Assembly: GCF_024721155.1 (NCBI RefSeq)
Contig: NZ_JAHVAP010000015.1
Location: forward strand, 79,226-143,225
Length of the DNA: 64,000 bases
Reading direction: 5' to 3'
Source of the DNA: Mucilaginibacter phenanthrenivorans
GTDB lineage: Bacteria > Bacteroidota > Bacteroidia > Sphingobacteriales > Sphingobacteriaceae
Made by a program: the position numbers and the translations under genes. How positions within the stretch are numbered: position 1 is the first letter of the stretch; each line of letters opens with the position of its first letter. The notes under the pieces were generated by a model. That model was given only the letters and a program-made list of their open reading frames with translations, was not told the DNA's origin and did no database searches. This document shows positions 52,006-60,431 of this stretch, piece by piece.

Positions 52006-52100
52006 TAACTTTGCCGCTTCATAGCACACGTTCGTGTGCATTGTGATAAGGTTTAGGTTAAAACCCCCGAACAGCGAGTGTAAGGGGGTTTTGTTTTTTT
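52006..52100 (+). ncRNA. Candidate small RNA with own promoter and terminator
   Basis: A TTG at 51988 and the -7 box TAACTTTG at 52006-52013 (exact TAnnTTTG) precede a region with the perfect hairpin GCACACG-TT-CGTGTGC (about 52024-52039). It ends in a strong intrinsic terminator: AAAACCCCC (52060-52068) and GGGGGTTTT (52084-52092) with a T-run. Start-to-end would be about 80 nt (52020-52100) and no ORF fits. It lies in the spacer 51918-52381, which has no gene. A degenerate second copy of the 5' hairpin lies at 52243-52263. Confidence 0.4.
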
Positions 52101-52251
52101 TATGAGGCTTTGCCTATAATCACTCATTGTCGCTTACAGTGAACGAAAAGATAATCAGCATAGTTTCCTAGACATTTCGTTAACACTAATGTTAAGTGTG
52201 CAGTTATTTCTGTAAGTTTAAATTATAATTGATATATCACTTCATAGCACG
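52071..52251 (+). repeat. Direct repeat bracketing the S41 peptidase gene, left copy
   Basis: This segment begins GAACAGCGAGTGTAAG and ends near TTAAATTATAATTGAT. It is highly similar to 53703-53857, with shared words GTTTCCTA.ACATTTC, TTAACACTAATGTTAAG and TGTGCAGTTA.TTCTGTAAG. The second copy lies directly upstream of the AI-2E permease gene. The palindrome TTAACA-CTAA-TGTTAA occurs in both. Confidence 0.7.
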
Positions 52252-52381
52252 CGTTCTTGTGCATTGGGATAAGGGTCCCTCTAAAAATAAAAATCACCTT
52301 ACACTTATTGATATTTTCGCTTCTGCCGTGCAACATTTTTAGTCTTTTCACACCTTATAGTGTAAATCATTTTAAATAGCA

Positions 52382-53485
52382 ATGAAGAAAACTAAACTAC
52401 TGCTTTTTTTAGCGTTGATCATCGTTGTTGGCGGCAGGTCATTTGCCCAGGAATGCAACTGTTCTTTAGCTTTTAAGTGGGCGAAACAAGCATTTGAAGA
52501 TAATGATGCCGGCTTTCAATACATCCTTGATCAGAAGGGAAGTGAGGCTTATCAAATTCACAATAACGTTTTTCAAAAAAAGGTTAGAAGGATAACAAAC
52601 GCCGATTCGTGTATGCTTGCCATGCGGCAATGGGCCAAATTCTTCCGGGTCGGTCATTTTGGCTTTATAGTCAACCAAAGCCAACCTATAAAAAACAATT
52701 CTGTGCTGGATAACAAAACAACGACTAATAAGAAAGCAGTTAATCCTTTTGCACATAGTAGCGCCTATGTTCAGGATTATGATTCCAGCACTGTCTATTT
52801 GCGTATTCCCACTTTTGACTCAAAATATAAAAAGGAAATTGACAGTGTAATTCACGCTAATCTCAATAAGATTCTGAGTAAAAAGAACCTGGTAATTGAT
52901 ATAAGCGACAATGGCGGCGGCGATGACGCCAGTTTTGACGAAATCTTGCCCATATTGTATACCAATCCGATCAGTATGGTGACTGTAACCCGTCTTTCAA
53001 CTAAAAATAACAATAAAATATGGGAAGATCAGCTAGCCCAAAAAAACATACCGGAAGTTTGGAGAAAATATTATACCCATTATCTGGACACGTTAAATGC
53101 CAACATAGGGAAATTCATCCGGTTGAGGGACAGAGATGTTTACATAACGAGTTATAATACCAAGCACCCGCTACCCCAAAATGTTGGGATAATGATCAAT
53201 GGTAATAACGGGAGCACGGCAGAGCAATTTTTGTTAGCAGCCAAACAAAGTAAAAAAGTTAAATTATTCGGCACGACCACTATGGGTGAGCTGGATATAT
53301 CCAATATGTATAGTATAATATCTCCTGATAAGAAATATACCCTATGGTACTGTACTTCCAAAAGTTTACGAATACCCGATTATACGATTGACAATAAGGG
53401 GATAGCGCCTGATTTTTATATCGATAGGTCCATTCCCAGGGAGAAATGGCTATCTTATGTTGCTGGGATTATGGAAGACTGGTAA
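52382..53485 (+). CDS. Exported S41-family (C-terminal processing type) peptidase
   Basis: The 367-aa protein has a signal peptide (cleavage near FAQ). The catalytic half contains YLRIPTFDSKYKKEIDSVI, then VIDISDNGGGDDASFDEI and the nucleophile segment NGNNGSTAEQFLLAAKQ (Ser of GSTAE) with Lys nearby in AKQSKKVKLFG, then GTTTMGELDISN. This is the tail-specific/Tsp-like S41 fold, here without a PDZ domain. The substrate is unknown. Non-coding direct repeats on both sides (52071 and 53703) suggest that this gene was inserted upstream of the AI-2E permease gene. Confidence 0.88.
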   Translation: MKKTKLLLFLALIIVVGGRSFAQECNCSLAFKWAKQAFEDNDAGFQYILDQKGSEAYQIHNNVFQKKVRRITNADSCMLAMRQWAKFFRVGHFGFIVNQSQPIKNNSVLDNKTTTNKKAVNPFAHSSAYVQDYDSSTVYLRIPTFDSKYKKEIDSVIHANLNKILSKKNLVIDISDNGGGDDASFDEILPILYTNPISMVTVTRLSTKNNNKIWEDQLAQKNIPEVWRKYYTHYLDTLNANIGKFIRLRDRDVYITSYNTKHPLPQNVGIMINGNNGSTAEQFLLAAKQSKKVKLFGTTTMGELDISNMYSIISPDKKYTLWYCTSKSLRIPDYTIDNKGIAPDFYIDRSIPREKWLSYVAGIMEDW

Positions 53486-53702
53486 AAAGATATCGGTAAG
53501 TAAATTTGATTAAATAAAGAAGTAAAATATAATGCATTGACAAAATCTAAAGAAGCGAGTTCCCTCTGCGTTCTCGTGGAACAAGCTTGGATGCCGTCTA
53601 CAGATTGGCCGCGTAGGTTTCAGACTATTACAGTTCTCTGTTTCGGCACCTGTGGATTTGCCACAATGCCCTCCCTGAATTCCTGCTGTCATCTTTCTCC
53701 CG

Positions 53703-53857
53703 GAACAGCGAGTGTAAGAGGCAGTTTAAGCCCTTGCCCGTAATCAATTATGTTGGTCACGGCGAACGACAAAGTGATCAGGATAAGTTTCCTAAACATT
53801 TCCTTAACACTAATGTTAAGTGTGCAGTTAATTCTGTAAGTTTAAATTATAATTGAT
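53703..53857 (+). repeat. Direct repeat bracketing the S41 peptidase gene, right copy
   Basis: This is the counterpart of 52071-52251, directly upstream of the AI-2E gene (ATG 53870). It keeps the central palindromic TTAACACTAATGTTAA and the downstream TTAAATTATAATTGAT. The terminator hairpin of the left copy is not preserved here. Sequence 53486-53702 shows no credible gene. Confidence 0.7.
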
Positions 53858-53869
53858 CTGCCACTTATC

Positions 53870-54910
53870 ATGCCCGAAAAAAAGCCGTTACCACCCAAAA
53901 CTGCAAAGGAACTAAGCTATACGGAAAAGGTTTGGCACACTGTAGGTATAGTAGCTATAGTGGCTATACTGATTCTGATTGCCCGGGTTGCTTTTGGGGT
54001 TTTGCTGATGGCGCTGGCGGGTTGCCTTATATCTGTTTACTTTCACGGGCTTGGTGATGTTATCCAGCGCAAAACAAAATGGAAGCGCAGTACCAGTATG
54101 ATAATTTCTATCGCCGGCTCATTCATCATATTGGCGTTTCTGCTTTGGTTTATGGGCAGTAAAATCCAGAACCAGATCTCGGCTTTAAGTGACACCCTGC
54201 CGCAAACCATTAAGGATGCCAAGATAAAACTGGCCGAAACGCCGTTAGGACGCAAATTGCTCGAAGCTACTTCGGGGGGCAGCTCTGATAAGCTGTTCGC
54301 AACCGCCAGCCAGTTTTTCAGCACAAGCTTTGGCGTTTTGGGTAATATGTATATCATTTTATTTTTGGGGATCTTTTTTACAGCAAGCCCAACTATGTAC
54401 AAGGATGGGCTGATCCTGCTGATCCCGCCTGATCATAAGGATTTGACCAGGAATATCATAAATCGCGTCAGCATTTCCTTAAAGGGCTGGCTTAAGGGCA
54501 CCATGCTCTCCATGGTGATGATCATTATTTTGCTGCCTATCGGGTTAATGATAATGGGGGTTCCGCTTGCGCTGGTACTTGGATTATTGGCAGGCATCCT
54601 GGTAATTGTACCAAACTTTGGTTCGTTTGCAGCTATGATCCCGGGCGTATTACTGGCGCTAACTATGGGTGGCGATAAGGCAATTATTGTGGCGCTTATT
54701 TACATTGGAGTGCAAACGCTGGTGCAAAATATCATAGCGCCTATCATCCAGAAAAAGATAATCAATTTACCACCGGCATTAACCATTGTCGGTCAGTTGG
54801 TTATGGGTGTATTGGGTGGCGCAATGGGGATAATAATGGCCGTGCCTGCGCTGGTGATAGTAATGATTTTGGTTGATGAGGTCTATGTGAAAAAAATCAA
54901 TCCCGAATAA
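53870..54910 (+). CDS. AI-2E family permease
   Basis: The 346-aa protein has seven to eight membrane segments with the AI-2E-family architecture: two early TM segments (GIVAIVAILILIARVAFGVLL), a central soluble helical region, and the conserved late segments IVPNFGSFAAMIPGVLLAL and GVQTLVQNIIAPIIQKKIINL, then GGAMGIIMAVPALVIVM. Family members include sodium/proton antiporters and AI-2 exporters; here substrate is unknown. Its upstream region is the right copy of the direct repeat. Confidence 0.92.
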   Translation: MPEKKPLPPKTAKELSYTEKVWHTVGIVAIVAILILIARVAFGVLLMALAGCLISVYFHGLGDVIQRKTKWKRSTSMIISIAGSFIILAFLLWFMGSKIQNQISALSDTLPQTIKDAKIKLAETPLGRKLLEATSGGSSDKLFATASQFFSTSFGVLGNMYIILFLGIFFTASPTMYKDGLILLIPPDHKDLTRNIINRVSISLKGWLKGTMLSMVMIIILLPIGLMIMGVPLALVLGLLAGILVIVPNFGSFAAMIPGVLLALTMGGDKAIIVALIYIGVQTLVQNIIAPIIQKKIINLPPALTIVGQLVMGVLGGAMGIIMAVPALVIVMILVDEVYVKKINPE

Positions 54911-54923
54911 CAAACGGAATCAA

Positions 54924-55157
54924 TTACATCCTCATTCTTAACGAAACAGAGCGACCAAGCGCCTGCACAAGCTCCGGGTCTAAGGATTTTTCTGCATCCT
55001 TTTGCACCCAAACCCGCTTGTCGTTCTTAATTAATTCCACCTTTTCGCCATTTACAACCAGTTGTAATTCAGTAGTATACTGATTAATTATCTTGCTGTC
55101 AATAATCTGGTAAATGTAATCCTGTTCGTTGTAAGTTATCCGCAGTGGCAATCCCAT
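54924..55157 (-). CDS. Small hypothetical protein
   Basis: The 77-aa soluble protein is beta-rich (PLRITYNEQDYIYQIIDSKI, TTELQLVVNGEKVELIKND), with a helical basic C-terminus (LVQALGRSVSLRMRM). No domain is recognised. It converges with the AI-2E gene with 13 bp between stops; no terminator is seen between them. Confidence 0.6.
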   Translation of the reverse strand: MGLPLRITYNEQDYIYQIIDSKIINQYTTELQLVVNGEKVELIKNDKRVWVQKDAEKSLDPELVQALGRSVSLRMRM

Positions 55158-55281
55158 ATTCTAGTCCTCGGGGGTAAAGATAAGTTTTAATGGCTATTTA
55201 ACTAATGTTTAATCGCTATAATGTTATCAAAACAAATGTTTTGAATAAATCTTTATTAATTATCGATAAATAAAAAACTAC

Positions 55282-55989
55282 ATGAAAAGGATAACTTCAA
55301 CCGTCATTGCATTGCTGTTATTGTCAGCCTGCACCATTGATTTTAAAGCCAACCAGCAGATAAGCGCCGCCATAAAAAATAAGGTCAAAGCCATTTCGGT
55401 TACGGTGAGCGATGGGGTGGAAGCCAATACCAATGGCTTTAACGGCAGCAAAAAAGAAATTGTGGTTGATTTAGGCGGAAATAATGCCATATCGAAAACT
55501 GTGCTGGTTGGCGTAGCCTATCATTGCGCCGATACGGCCTATCAAATTTTAAACAGCTACAAGGAAAAGCTGCCGTCCTTTTTCCAAATCCGGGTAAAGG
55601 CAGGTGGAATGACATCCGATAACATCAATTTTAAATCTTCCCTTTTGGCAAAGAATAATATAATAACTGCAAAAATTAAAACCTTTATGGCCGCCGTGGT
55701 TGCCCGTCGCTATACCGATTTACCCGGCGATATGGAACCCGGGCTAAACCTCGAGCCAATAACCTCCCTGCTTAAAAACGCGGATGCTTCAGGCAATGGC
55801 GTAAGCGGGTACCAGTTTATAGGGCTTCAGCACGCCATGGGCTTCCACAATCCGGATAAAAAACCAATGGAAGTTATCCAGGGTTGGGTAATGCTCTCAG
55901 CCATGGGCACCAAGGCGCAATACCCAATGTTGTTTGTGGCCAATCCGGCGACCAATCAGTTGTCATCCGTGTACATAAACCCTAAGTAG
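55282..55989 (+). CDS. Lipoprotein of unknown function
   Basis: The 235-aa protein has a lipoprotein signal (lipobox LSAC: LLLLSACTIDFK). A KAISVTVSDGVEANTNGFNG segment precedes a mixed alpha/beta region. The central part (NNAISKTVLVGVAYHC, YKEKLPSFFQIRV) and the end (QGWVMLSAMGTKAQYPML) are not recognised as a known family. It is exported and anchored, with unknown role; it converges with the phosphorylase gene (5-bp gap, no terminator seen). Confidence 0.7.
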   Translation: MKRITSTVIALLLLSACTIDFKANQQISAAIKNKVKAISVTVSDGVEANTNGFNGSKKEIVVDLGGNNAISKTVLVGVAYHCADTAYQILNSYKEKLPSFFQIRVKAGGMTSDNINFKSSLLAKNNIITAKIKTFMAAVVARRYTDLPGDMEPGLNLEPITSLLKNADASGNGVSGYQFIGLQHAMGFHNPDKKPMEVIQGWVMLSAMGTKAQYPMLFVANPATNQLSSVYINPK

Positions 55990-55994
55990 ACCGG

Positions 55995-57650
55995 TTAACT
56001 GTTATACATTATTTCGTAATACTCTTTAACCATCCGCCCGGCTTCAAAGGCAGGTACCACATCGCTTGCCCCTTTTTTCAAAATGCTTAGCCACTGTTTT
56101 TGGTCGTTATAATAAGTTGGGACAACCACGTTCTCCAGCGTGTCCATCAAGTTCCTGGCTTCTTGCGCGTCTTTTTCTTCGGTTGACAGCTGGTTGTCCG
56201 CAGGATGGATCACGTAGCAGTTCTCTTTATCCTTAGCAAATTCGGGCACCCAGCCGTCGGGTAGTGATACGTTAATTGCGCCGTTCATCGCGGCTGTCAT
56301 TCCACTGGTTCCTGATGCTTCACGATACATCCGCGGGTTGTTGAGCCATACATCAGCGCCTTTTTTCAATAGAGCAGATAAGCCGAGCTCGTACCCGGTA
56401 AGTACCGCGCAATTGGCAAAAGGTTTTACCCTGCTGATGATCTGGTTAAACAAATCTATCGCGCCATAGTCCTCTGGATATGGCTTACCTGCCCAGATAA
56501 TTTGTACCGGGCGATCCGGGTTGTTTACCAGGTTTAAAAACCTGTCCCAATCATACATTACCATATCTGCGCGTTTATAACCGGCGAAGCGCCGGGCCCA
56601 AACTATTGTAAGCGTATCTTCATTAAATAACTTTCCGCATTGGTCGGCTACTGTTTTAAATAGCTGCCTTTTCATCTCCTTTTTTCGTTGGGTGATCGCC
56701 GTGTCATTTTTTTTGCTGAGCGCCGTTTCCAGCGCATCATCCTTCCAATAAGTTTTGTTTTGTGCGTTGGTGATGGATGTGATCTCGCAAATGCCGGGAT
56801 TGCTGCCCCACATTTGACGGGCGACTTCGCCATGAATCTTTGATACACCGTTTGCCTTGCGCGCAAATTTTAACGCTGCAAGCGTGTAATTGAACTTATC
56901 CCCCTCTAACCCCAATACCGAACGCACTTCATGCTCCTGCATGTGGTAAAAGAACGACATGTCCTTCAGTAGTCCATAACCATGTTCCTCGTTGCCGGCC
57001 ATTTCAGGGGTGTGGGTGGTAAACACTACTCTTTTTCTTACCTCGTCTAAATTGTTATTATGCTTAGCAAACAGGTAGAAATTTAACGGTAATGAATGCC
57101 CTTCGTTCATGTGGTAAACCTGGGGTTCAATCTGCAGGATGTCGAGCAGCATGGCGCCGCCAATTCCCAGCACAATGCTTTGCGCAATACGGGTGGTCTC
57201 ATTAGGATCATACAGTTGGCGCGTAATGGTGCGCGACTGCTCGTCATTCTCCGGGATATCCGTACTTAATAAAAATAAAGGGGCCGAGCCAAATGTTTCC
57301 GGTTTGAGCAGGTAAGCCTTCACGTGTACCGGCGAATCATGAACCGGAACCGTGAACACAATACCCGGATCCTGTAAAAAGGAATATTGCTTTTCAATAA
57401 ATTCGGGTTTCATCAGGGCGTTGCCATCGCGTCCCTGGTCGTAATAACCATATTTCCAAAGCATTCCTATACCAAGCAAATTTTGTTTCAGCTCGTACGC
57501 GCTGCGCAGGTGCGAACCAGCCAGGAAGCCTAATCCACCGCTATAGATTTTCAACGCCTGGTCAACGGCAAATTCCATTGAAAAATAGGCGACAGTAGTT
57601 TTGTATTTATCATCAGGCGTATAGCCAAAAATGTCATCTCGTGTAATCAT
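55995..57650 (-). CDS. glgP: Alpha-glucan phosphorylase, short (GT35) subfamily; Thr at PLP-Lys position
   Basis: The protein is 551 aa from ATG 57650; the ATG at 57707 would add 19 residues and is less likely. GT35 motifs: TTVAYFSMEFA, YSGGLGFLAGSHLRSAYEL, MNEGHSLPLNFYLFA, IWARRFAGYKRADM, IWAGKPYPED and EASGTSGMTAAMNGAINVSL. At the position where glycogen/maltodextrin phosphorylases usually bear the PLP-binding Lys (GTSGMK or GTGNMK), this protein has Thr (GTSGMT; codon ACA). This may be a feature of a short subfamily rather than a mutation. It would otherwise release glucose-1-phosphate from glycogen or maltodextrin. Confidence 0.85.
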   Translation of the reverse strand: MITRDDIFGYTPDDKYKTTVAYFSMEFAVDQALKIYSGGLGFLAGSHLRSAYELKQNLLGIGMLWKYGYYDQGRDGNALMKPEFIEKQYSFLQDPGIVFTVPVHDSPVHVKAYLLKPETFGSAPLFLLSTDIPENDEQSRTITRQLYDPNETTRIAQSIVLGIGGAMLLDILQIEPQVYHMNEGHSLPLNFYLFAKHNNNLDEVRKRVVFTTHTPEMAGNEEHGYGLLKDMSFFYHMQEHEVRSVLGLEGDKFNYTLAALKFARKANGVSKIHGEVARQMWGSNPGICEITSITNAQNKTYWKDDALETALSKKNDTAITQRKKEMKRQLFKTVADQCGKLFNEDTLTIVWARRFAGYKRADMVMYDWDRFLNLVNNPDRPVQIIWAGKPYPEDYGAIDLFNQIISRVKPFANCAVLTGYELGLSALLKKGADVWLNNPRMYREASGTSGMTAAMNGAINVSLPDGWVPEFAKDKENCYVIHPADNQLSTEEKDAQEARNLMDTLENVVVPTYYNDQKQWLSILKKGASDVVPAFEAGRMVKEYYEIMYNS

Positions 57651-57926
57651 AATGGCAAGATAACCGAAAAGGAAGTACTTAGTTTTGCCAGTATGAAAAG
57701 TTGACATTTAATTGTTTTTCTGATAACAAATTGCGTGAAAAACGTGAGGCATGGGGATAATTTGGCTGAAACTGTCCTTGCAGTTGTAATATTCAATGTT
57801 TGATTTGCAAGGATAAAACATTGTTTATTCCTCTTGTACAAACTTGTTTCAACATGTACAAGCGGTGAATTGCTTTCCCTATTCCTACGCCCGAAATTAG
57901 ATCGATATAAACCAACCTTTTTATCA

Positions 57927-58730
57927 ATGGAAAAACTTATTAAAGCGGGACGTATTTTTTATGGGATAATGATAGCCGGCCTTGGCGTTCAACAAATTTT
58001 TTATGCCGATTTCAGGCCGGTAATATTTCCGCCATGGGGTGCATCGGTACCAGGCATTGCTTTTTGGGCCTACTTGTTTACCGTGGTGTTAATTGCTGCT
58101 GGCATTTGCATTATTATTGACAAATGGGCCCGGGAGGTATCGCTGATATTAGGCGGGCTGTTTCTTTTGTTGATCCTGTTGTGCCAGGCACCTTATGAAT
58201 TAATCATGGACCCATATAAGGATCATTTAGGTTCATGGACTAACGCGTTAAAGGAACTGGTATTGGCGGGTGGTGCATTTGCAGTGGCCGGTACCTACCC
58301 GGTAAGCGAAGCTGATGATCAAAAAACGCCATCATTGATCTGGCTGCTGGAAAAGTTAATTCCCTTTGGCGGCACGTTCCTGTCAATAACCATGATATTA
58401 TTTGGCGTGGCTCATTTTTTATACCCAACCTTCGTAGCACCGCTCGTGCCTGCCTGGATCCCGAGCCATCTTTTCTGGACTTATTTTGCGGGTGTAGCGC
58501 TCATAGCAGCCGGAGTAGGCATCATTTTGAAAATTCAATTGAAGCTGGCTGCCCTTTTATTGGGCGCGATGATATTTATATGGCTGCTGGTGTTACATAT
58601 CCCGCGCACAATAGCCGATCCATACGGAGATAAGGGTAACGAATTAACCAGCGTTTTTGAAGCGTTAGGTTTCAGCGGGATTGCTTTTATTGTGGCATTT
58701 GGGTATCACAAAAAGAAAAAGGCAAACTAA
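57927..58730 (+). CDS. DoxX-like membrane protein with two repeated halves
   Basis: The protein is 267 aa from ATG 57927; an upstream start at 57834 would add 31 non-hydrophobic residues. Two similar four-TM halves (about residues 1-130 and 140-267) each contain a DoxX-type pattern (YGIMIAGLGVQQIFYADF and ITMILFGVAHFLYPTF; WAYLFTVVLIAAGICII and WTYFAGVALIAAGVGII). The repeats suggest internal duplication. DoxX-like proteins occur in redox or quinone-linked contexts; no partner is evident here. Confidence 0.75.
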   Translation: MEKLIKAGRIFYGIMIAGLGVQQIFYADFRPVIFPPWGASVPGIAFWAYLFTVVLIAAGICIIIDKWAREVSLILGGLFLLLILLCQAPYELIMDPYKDHLGSWTNALKELVLAGGAFAVAGTYPVSEADDQKTPSLIWLLEKLIPFGGTFLSITMILFGVAHFLYPTFVAPLVPAWIPSHLFWTYFAGVALIAAGVGIILKIQLKLAALLLGAMIFIWLLVLHIPRTIADPYGDKGNELTSVFEALGFSGIAFIVAFGYHKKKKAN

Positions 58731-58766
58731 AACCGATCATTGTTTTTTAAAATAGTGTATGCAACA

Positions 58767-58804
58767 AGAGCAGGCTATCTCCTTTTTCAGATTTAGCCTG
58801 CTCT
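58767..58804. terminator. Bidirectional terminator between convergent genes
   Basis: AGAGCAGGCTA (58767-58777) pairs perfectly with TAGCCTGCTCT (58794-58804) around a 16-nt loop; T-rich sequence (TATTATTTTATATA) follows. It lies between the DoxX-like gene and the small membrane gene at 58827. Confidence 0.75.
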
Positions 58805-58826
58805 TATTATTTTATATAACTCAGTA

Positions 58827-59045
58827 TTAAGCCTTCTTTTCAGTATGGCTTACGTAGTAAAATACGATGCCAACAAAGGTAAAGATGATGCCGACAAATA
58901 AAGGCCATTCAGAAGATTGACCGTTGCTGCGGTTAATGGTCATTGAATCAGAATCAACAGGATTAACAGCCGATCTGTAGTAAATGATTAACCCGATAGT
59001 GATTATTATTCCAACTATAATAAGAAGTACGCTAACTTTTTTCAT
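58827..59045 (-). CDS. Small two-TM membrane protein
   Basis: The 72-aa protein has two hydrophobic segments (LLIIVGIIITIGLIIYY and PLFVGIIFTFVGIVFYYV) with a polar Ser/Asn loop (DSDSMTINRSNGQSSE) between them. No family is recognised. It ends in a short charged tail; it stands alone beside the terminator. Confidence 0.6.
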   Translation of the reverse strand: MKKVSVLLIIVGIIITIGLIIYYRSAVNPVDSDSMTINRSNGQSSEWPLFVGIIFTFVGIVFYYVSHTEKKA

Positions 59046-59298
59046 GATACCTTGTCAACAAGAATTGTTTGTTAATTGGCTGTAAAGGTAGGATTATTTT
59101 GAATTTTTAAAAATCGACCCGGTGAAATTAATTTGAAAATTTGATGATTTGAAAGTGAGTTGATGATTTACGCCCAAAACTTGTAATAAATAACAGATAG
59201 CTACGCTTATGACATTTTAAAATCGCAATATTTTCAATTCAATTTACGCAACTATTGCCTGCGGCGCACGTATAAAAAGCTGATTAATTTAACAGCAA

Positions 59299-59631
59299 AT
59301 GTTGGTTCACCCCGAAATTGAAGAGATCTTAAATAACGCCGGCCCGGAAAACTTTATCCCGACCCAGCATATGCTCCGTAGCGCCGGTAAATTGTTAAAT
59401 TATATCGATGATATTAATGCTGAACGTACCGGCAAATTCGAGCTTACCGCAGCCGATAGCCTTTACCTGCAATGGGATTTAGAAGATCTTGAATTTCACT
59501 TCGAATGCCTGGGCAATGGTAAGATCCTTTATACATTTCGAAAGGGCGGCTTAGGAAAAGCCAGTGGCAGTAGTAAAATTGAGGAATTTATCCCGAGGCT
59601 CGAAAGCTTTCTTTTAATCAGCATCAACTGA
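59299..59631 (+). CDS. Small hypothetical protein
   Basis: The 110-aa soluble protein has a beta-rich middle (DSLYLQWDLEDLEFHFECLG, KILYTFRKGGLGKASG) and helical ends (IPTQHMLRSAGKLLNYIDDI). It seems well folded but no domain is recognised. The gene stands alone; start ATG 59299 with no clear promoter box. Confidence 0.6.
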   Translation: MLVHPEIEEILNNAGPENFIPTQHMLRSAGKLLNYIDDINAERTGKFELTAADSLYLQWDLEDLEFHFECLGNGKILYTFRKGGLGKASGSSKIEEFIPRLESFLLISIN

Positions 59632-59642
59632 TATTTACCCCA

Positions 59643-60398
59643 CTATTTCGTATTCCATTTAAACCATTTTATACCCAGCGTTGTACAAACTACGGTGTAC
59701 CCAAGGGTGGCGAGCAAAGCCATAGAAGCGTTGTTGTTCCATTTTGCTGGTTCCATCCCGGCTGCTAAAATTGTTTTAACTGTACCATAAGGTGACCATA
59801 CAATTATGTCGTGAATTGTCTTCCCTACTTCATTTATGTACATTTCACCAAGCATTCCTGACATAATGAATATAAAGTAAATAAAACGGCTTGCGGAATT
59901 TACGGTTTCTGGATTTTGAATTCGCCCAACAATCATCTGTCCAATGCTCAAATAAACTACTCCACCAACGAGAGCCGTAAAGTAGGTTAATACGTAGGCC
60001 AAAGGAGTAAGCGTTATCCCGTCGTATTGTTTACCTATTATAAATACAAATGTTGTTATAAGTAATATCATGACGATCTGTACTATTATGCGACTTCCCA
60101 TAATAGTCCATGAAGGTAAGGGTGCAACTCTAAGCCGTTGAAAAATGCCTTTGTCGCGATCACGGGCTATACTATTTGAATATCCCATTAGACCGGTAGC
60201 CACCAACCCAATTGTTATACTGTTTGATAGTACAAAAGGGCCGCCCATTTTTTCAACAAATACCTTCCATAAAGCAAGAATAACTACTGGCACAATCAAC
60301 GTCAGCACCACCGCCCTGCGGTTACGCCATTGTGTTGTAAAATCGGCGCGTAAAAGCGTTTTTAAAACGGTAGATATTTTAGGGATCGATGTCTCCAT
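59643..60398 (-). CDS. ABC-2 type transporter permease
   Basis: The 251-aa protein has about six membrane segments and an N-terminal cytoplasmic strand (LLRADFTTQWRNRRAVVLT). The segments AVVLTLIVPVVILALW, ITIGLVATGLMGYSNSIARD and VQIVMILLITTFVFIIG, then FIMSGMLGEMYINEVG are typical of the ABC2 membrane family. It forms an exporter with the ATPase gene just upstream (33 bp). The substrate is unknown: drug, lipid or antibiotic efflux are all possible. Confidence 0.9.
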   Translation of the reverse strand: METSIPKISTVLKTLLRADFTTQWRNRRAVVLTLIVPVVILALWKVFVEKMGGPFVLSNSITIGLVATGLMGYSNSIARDRDKGIFQRLRVAPLPSWTIMGSRIIVQIVMILLITTFVFIIGKQYDGITLTPLAYVLTYFTALVGGVVYLSIGQMIVGRIQNPETVNSASRFIYFIFIMSGMLGEMYINEVGKTIHDIIVWSPYGTVKTILAAGMEPAKWNNNASMALLATLGYTVVCTTLGIKWFKWNTK

Positions 60399-60431
60399 TG
60401 GTATTAATTGCTTGTTAATGTGTTGGTGATA

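Noticed and set aside
53537..53743. 68-aa frame between the S41 and AI-2E genes
   Set aside because: It overlaps the direct repeat and has atypical Cys/Pro-rich composition with no motif.
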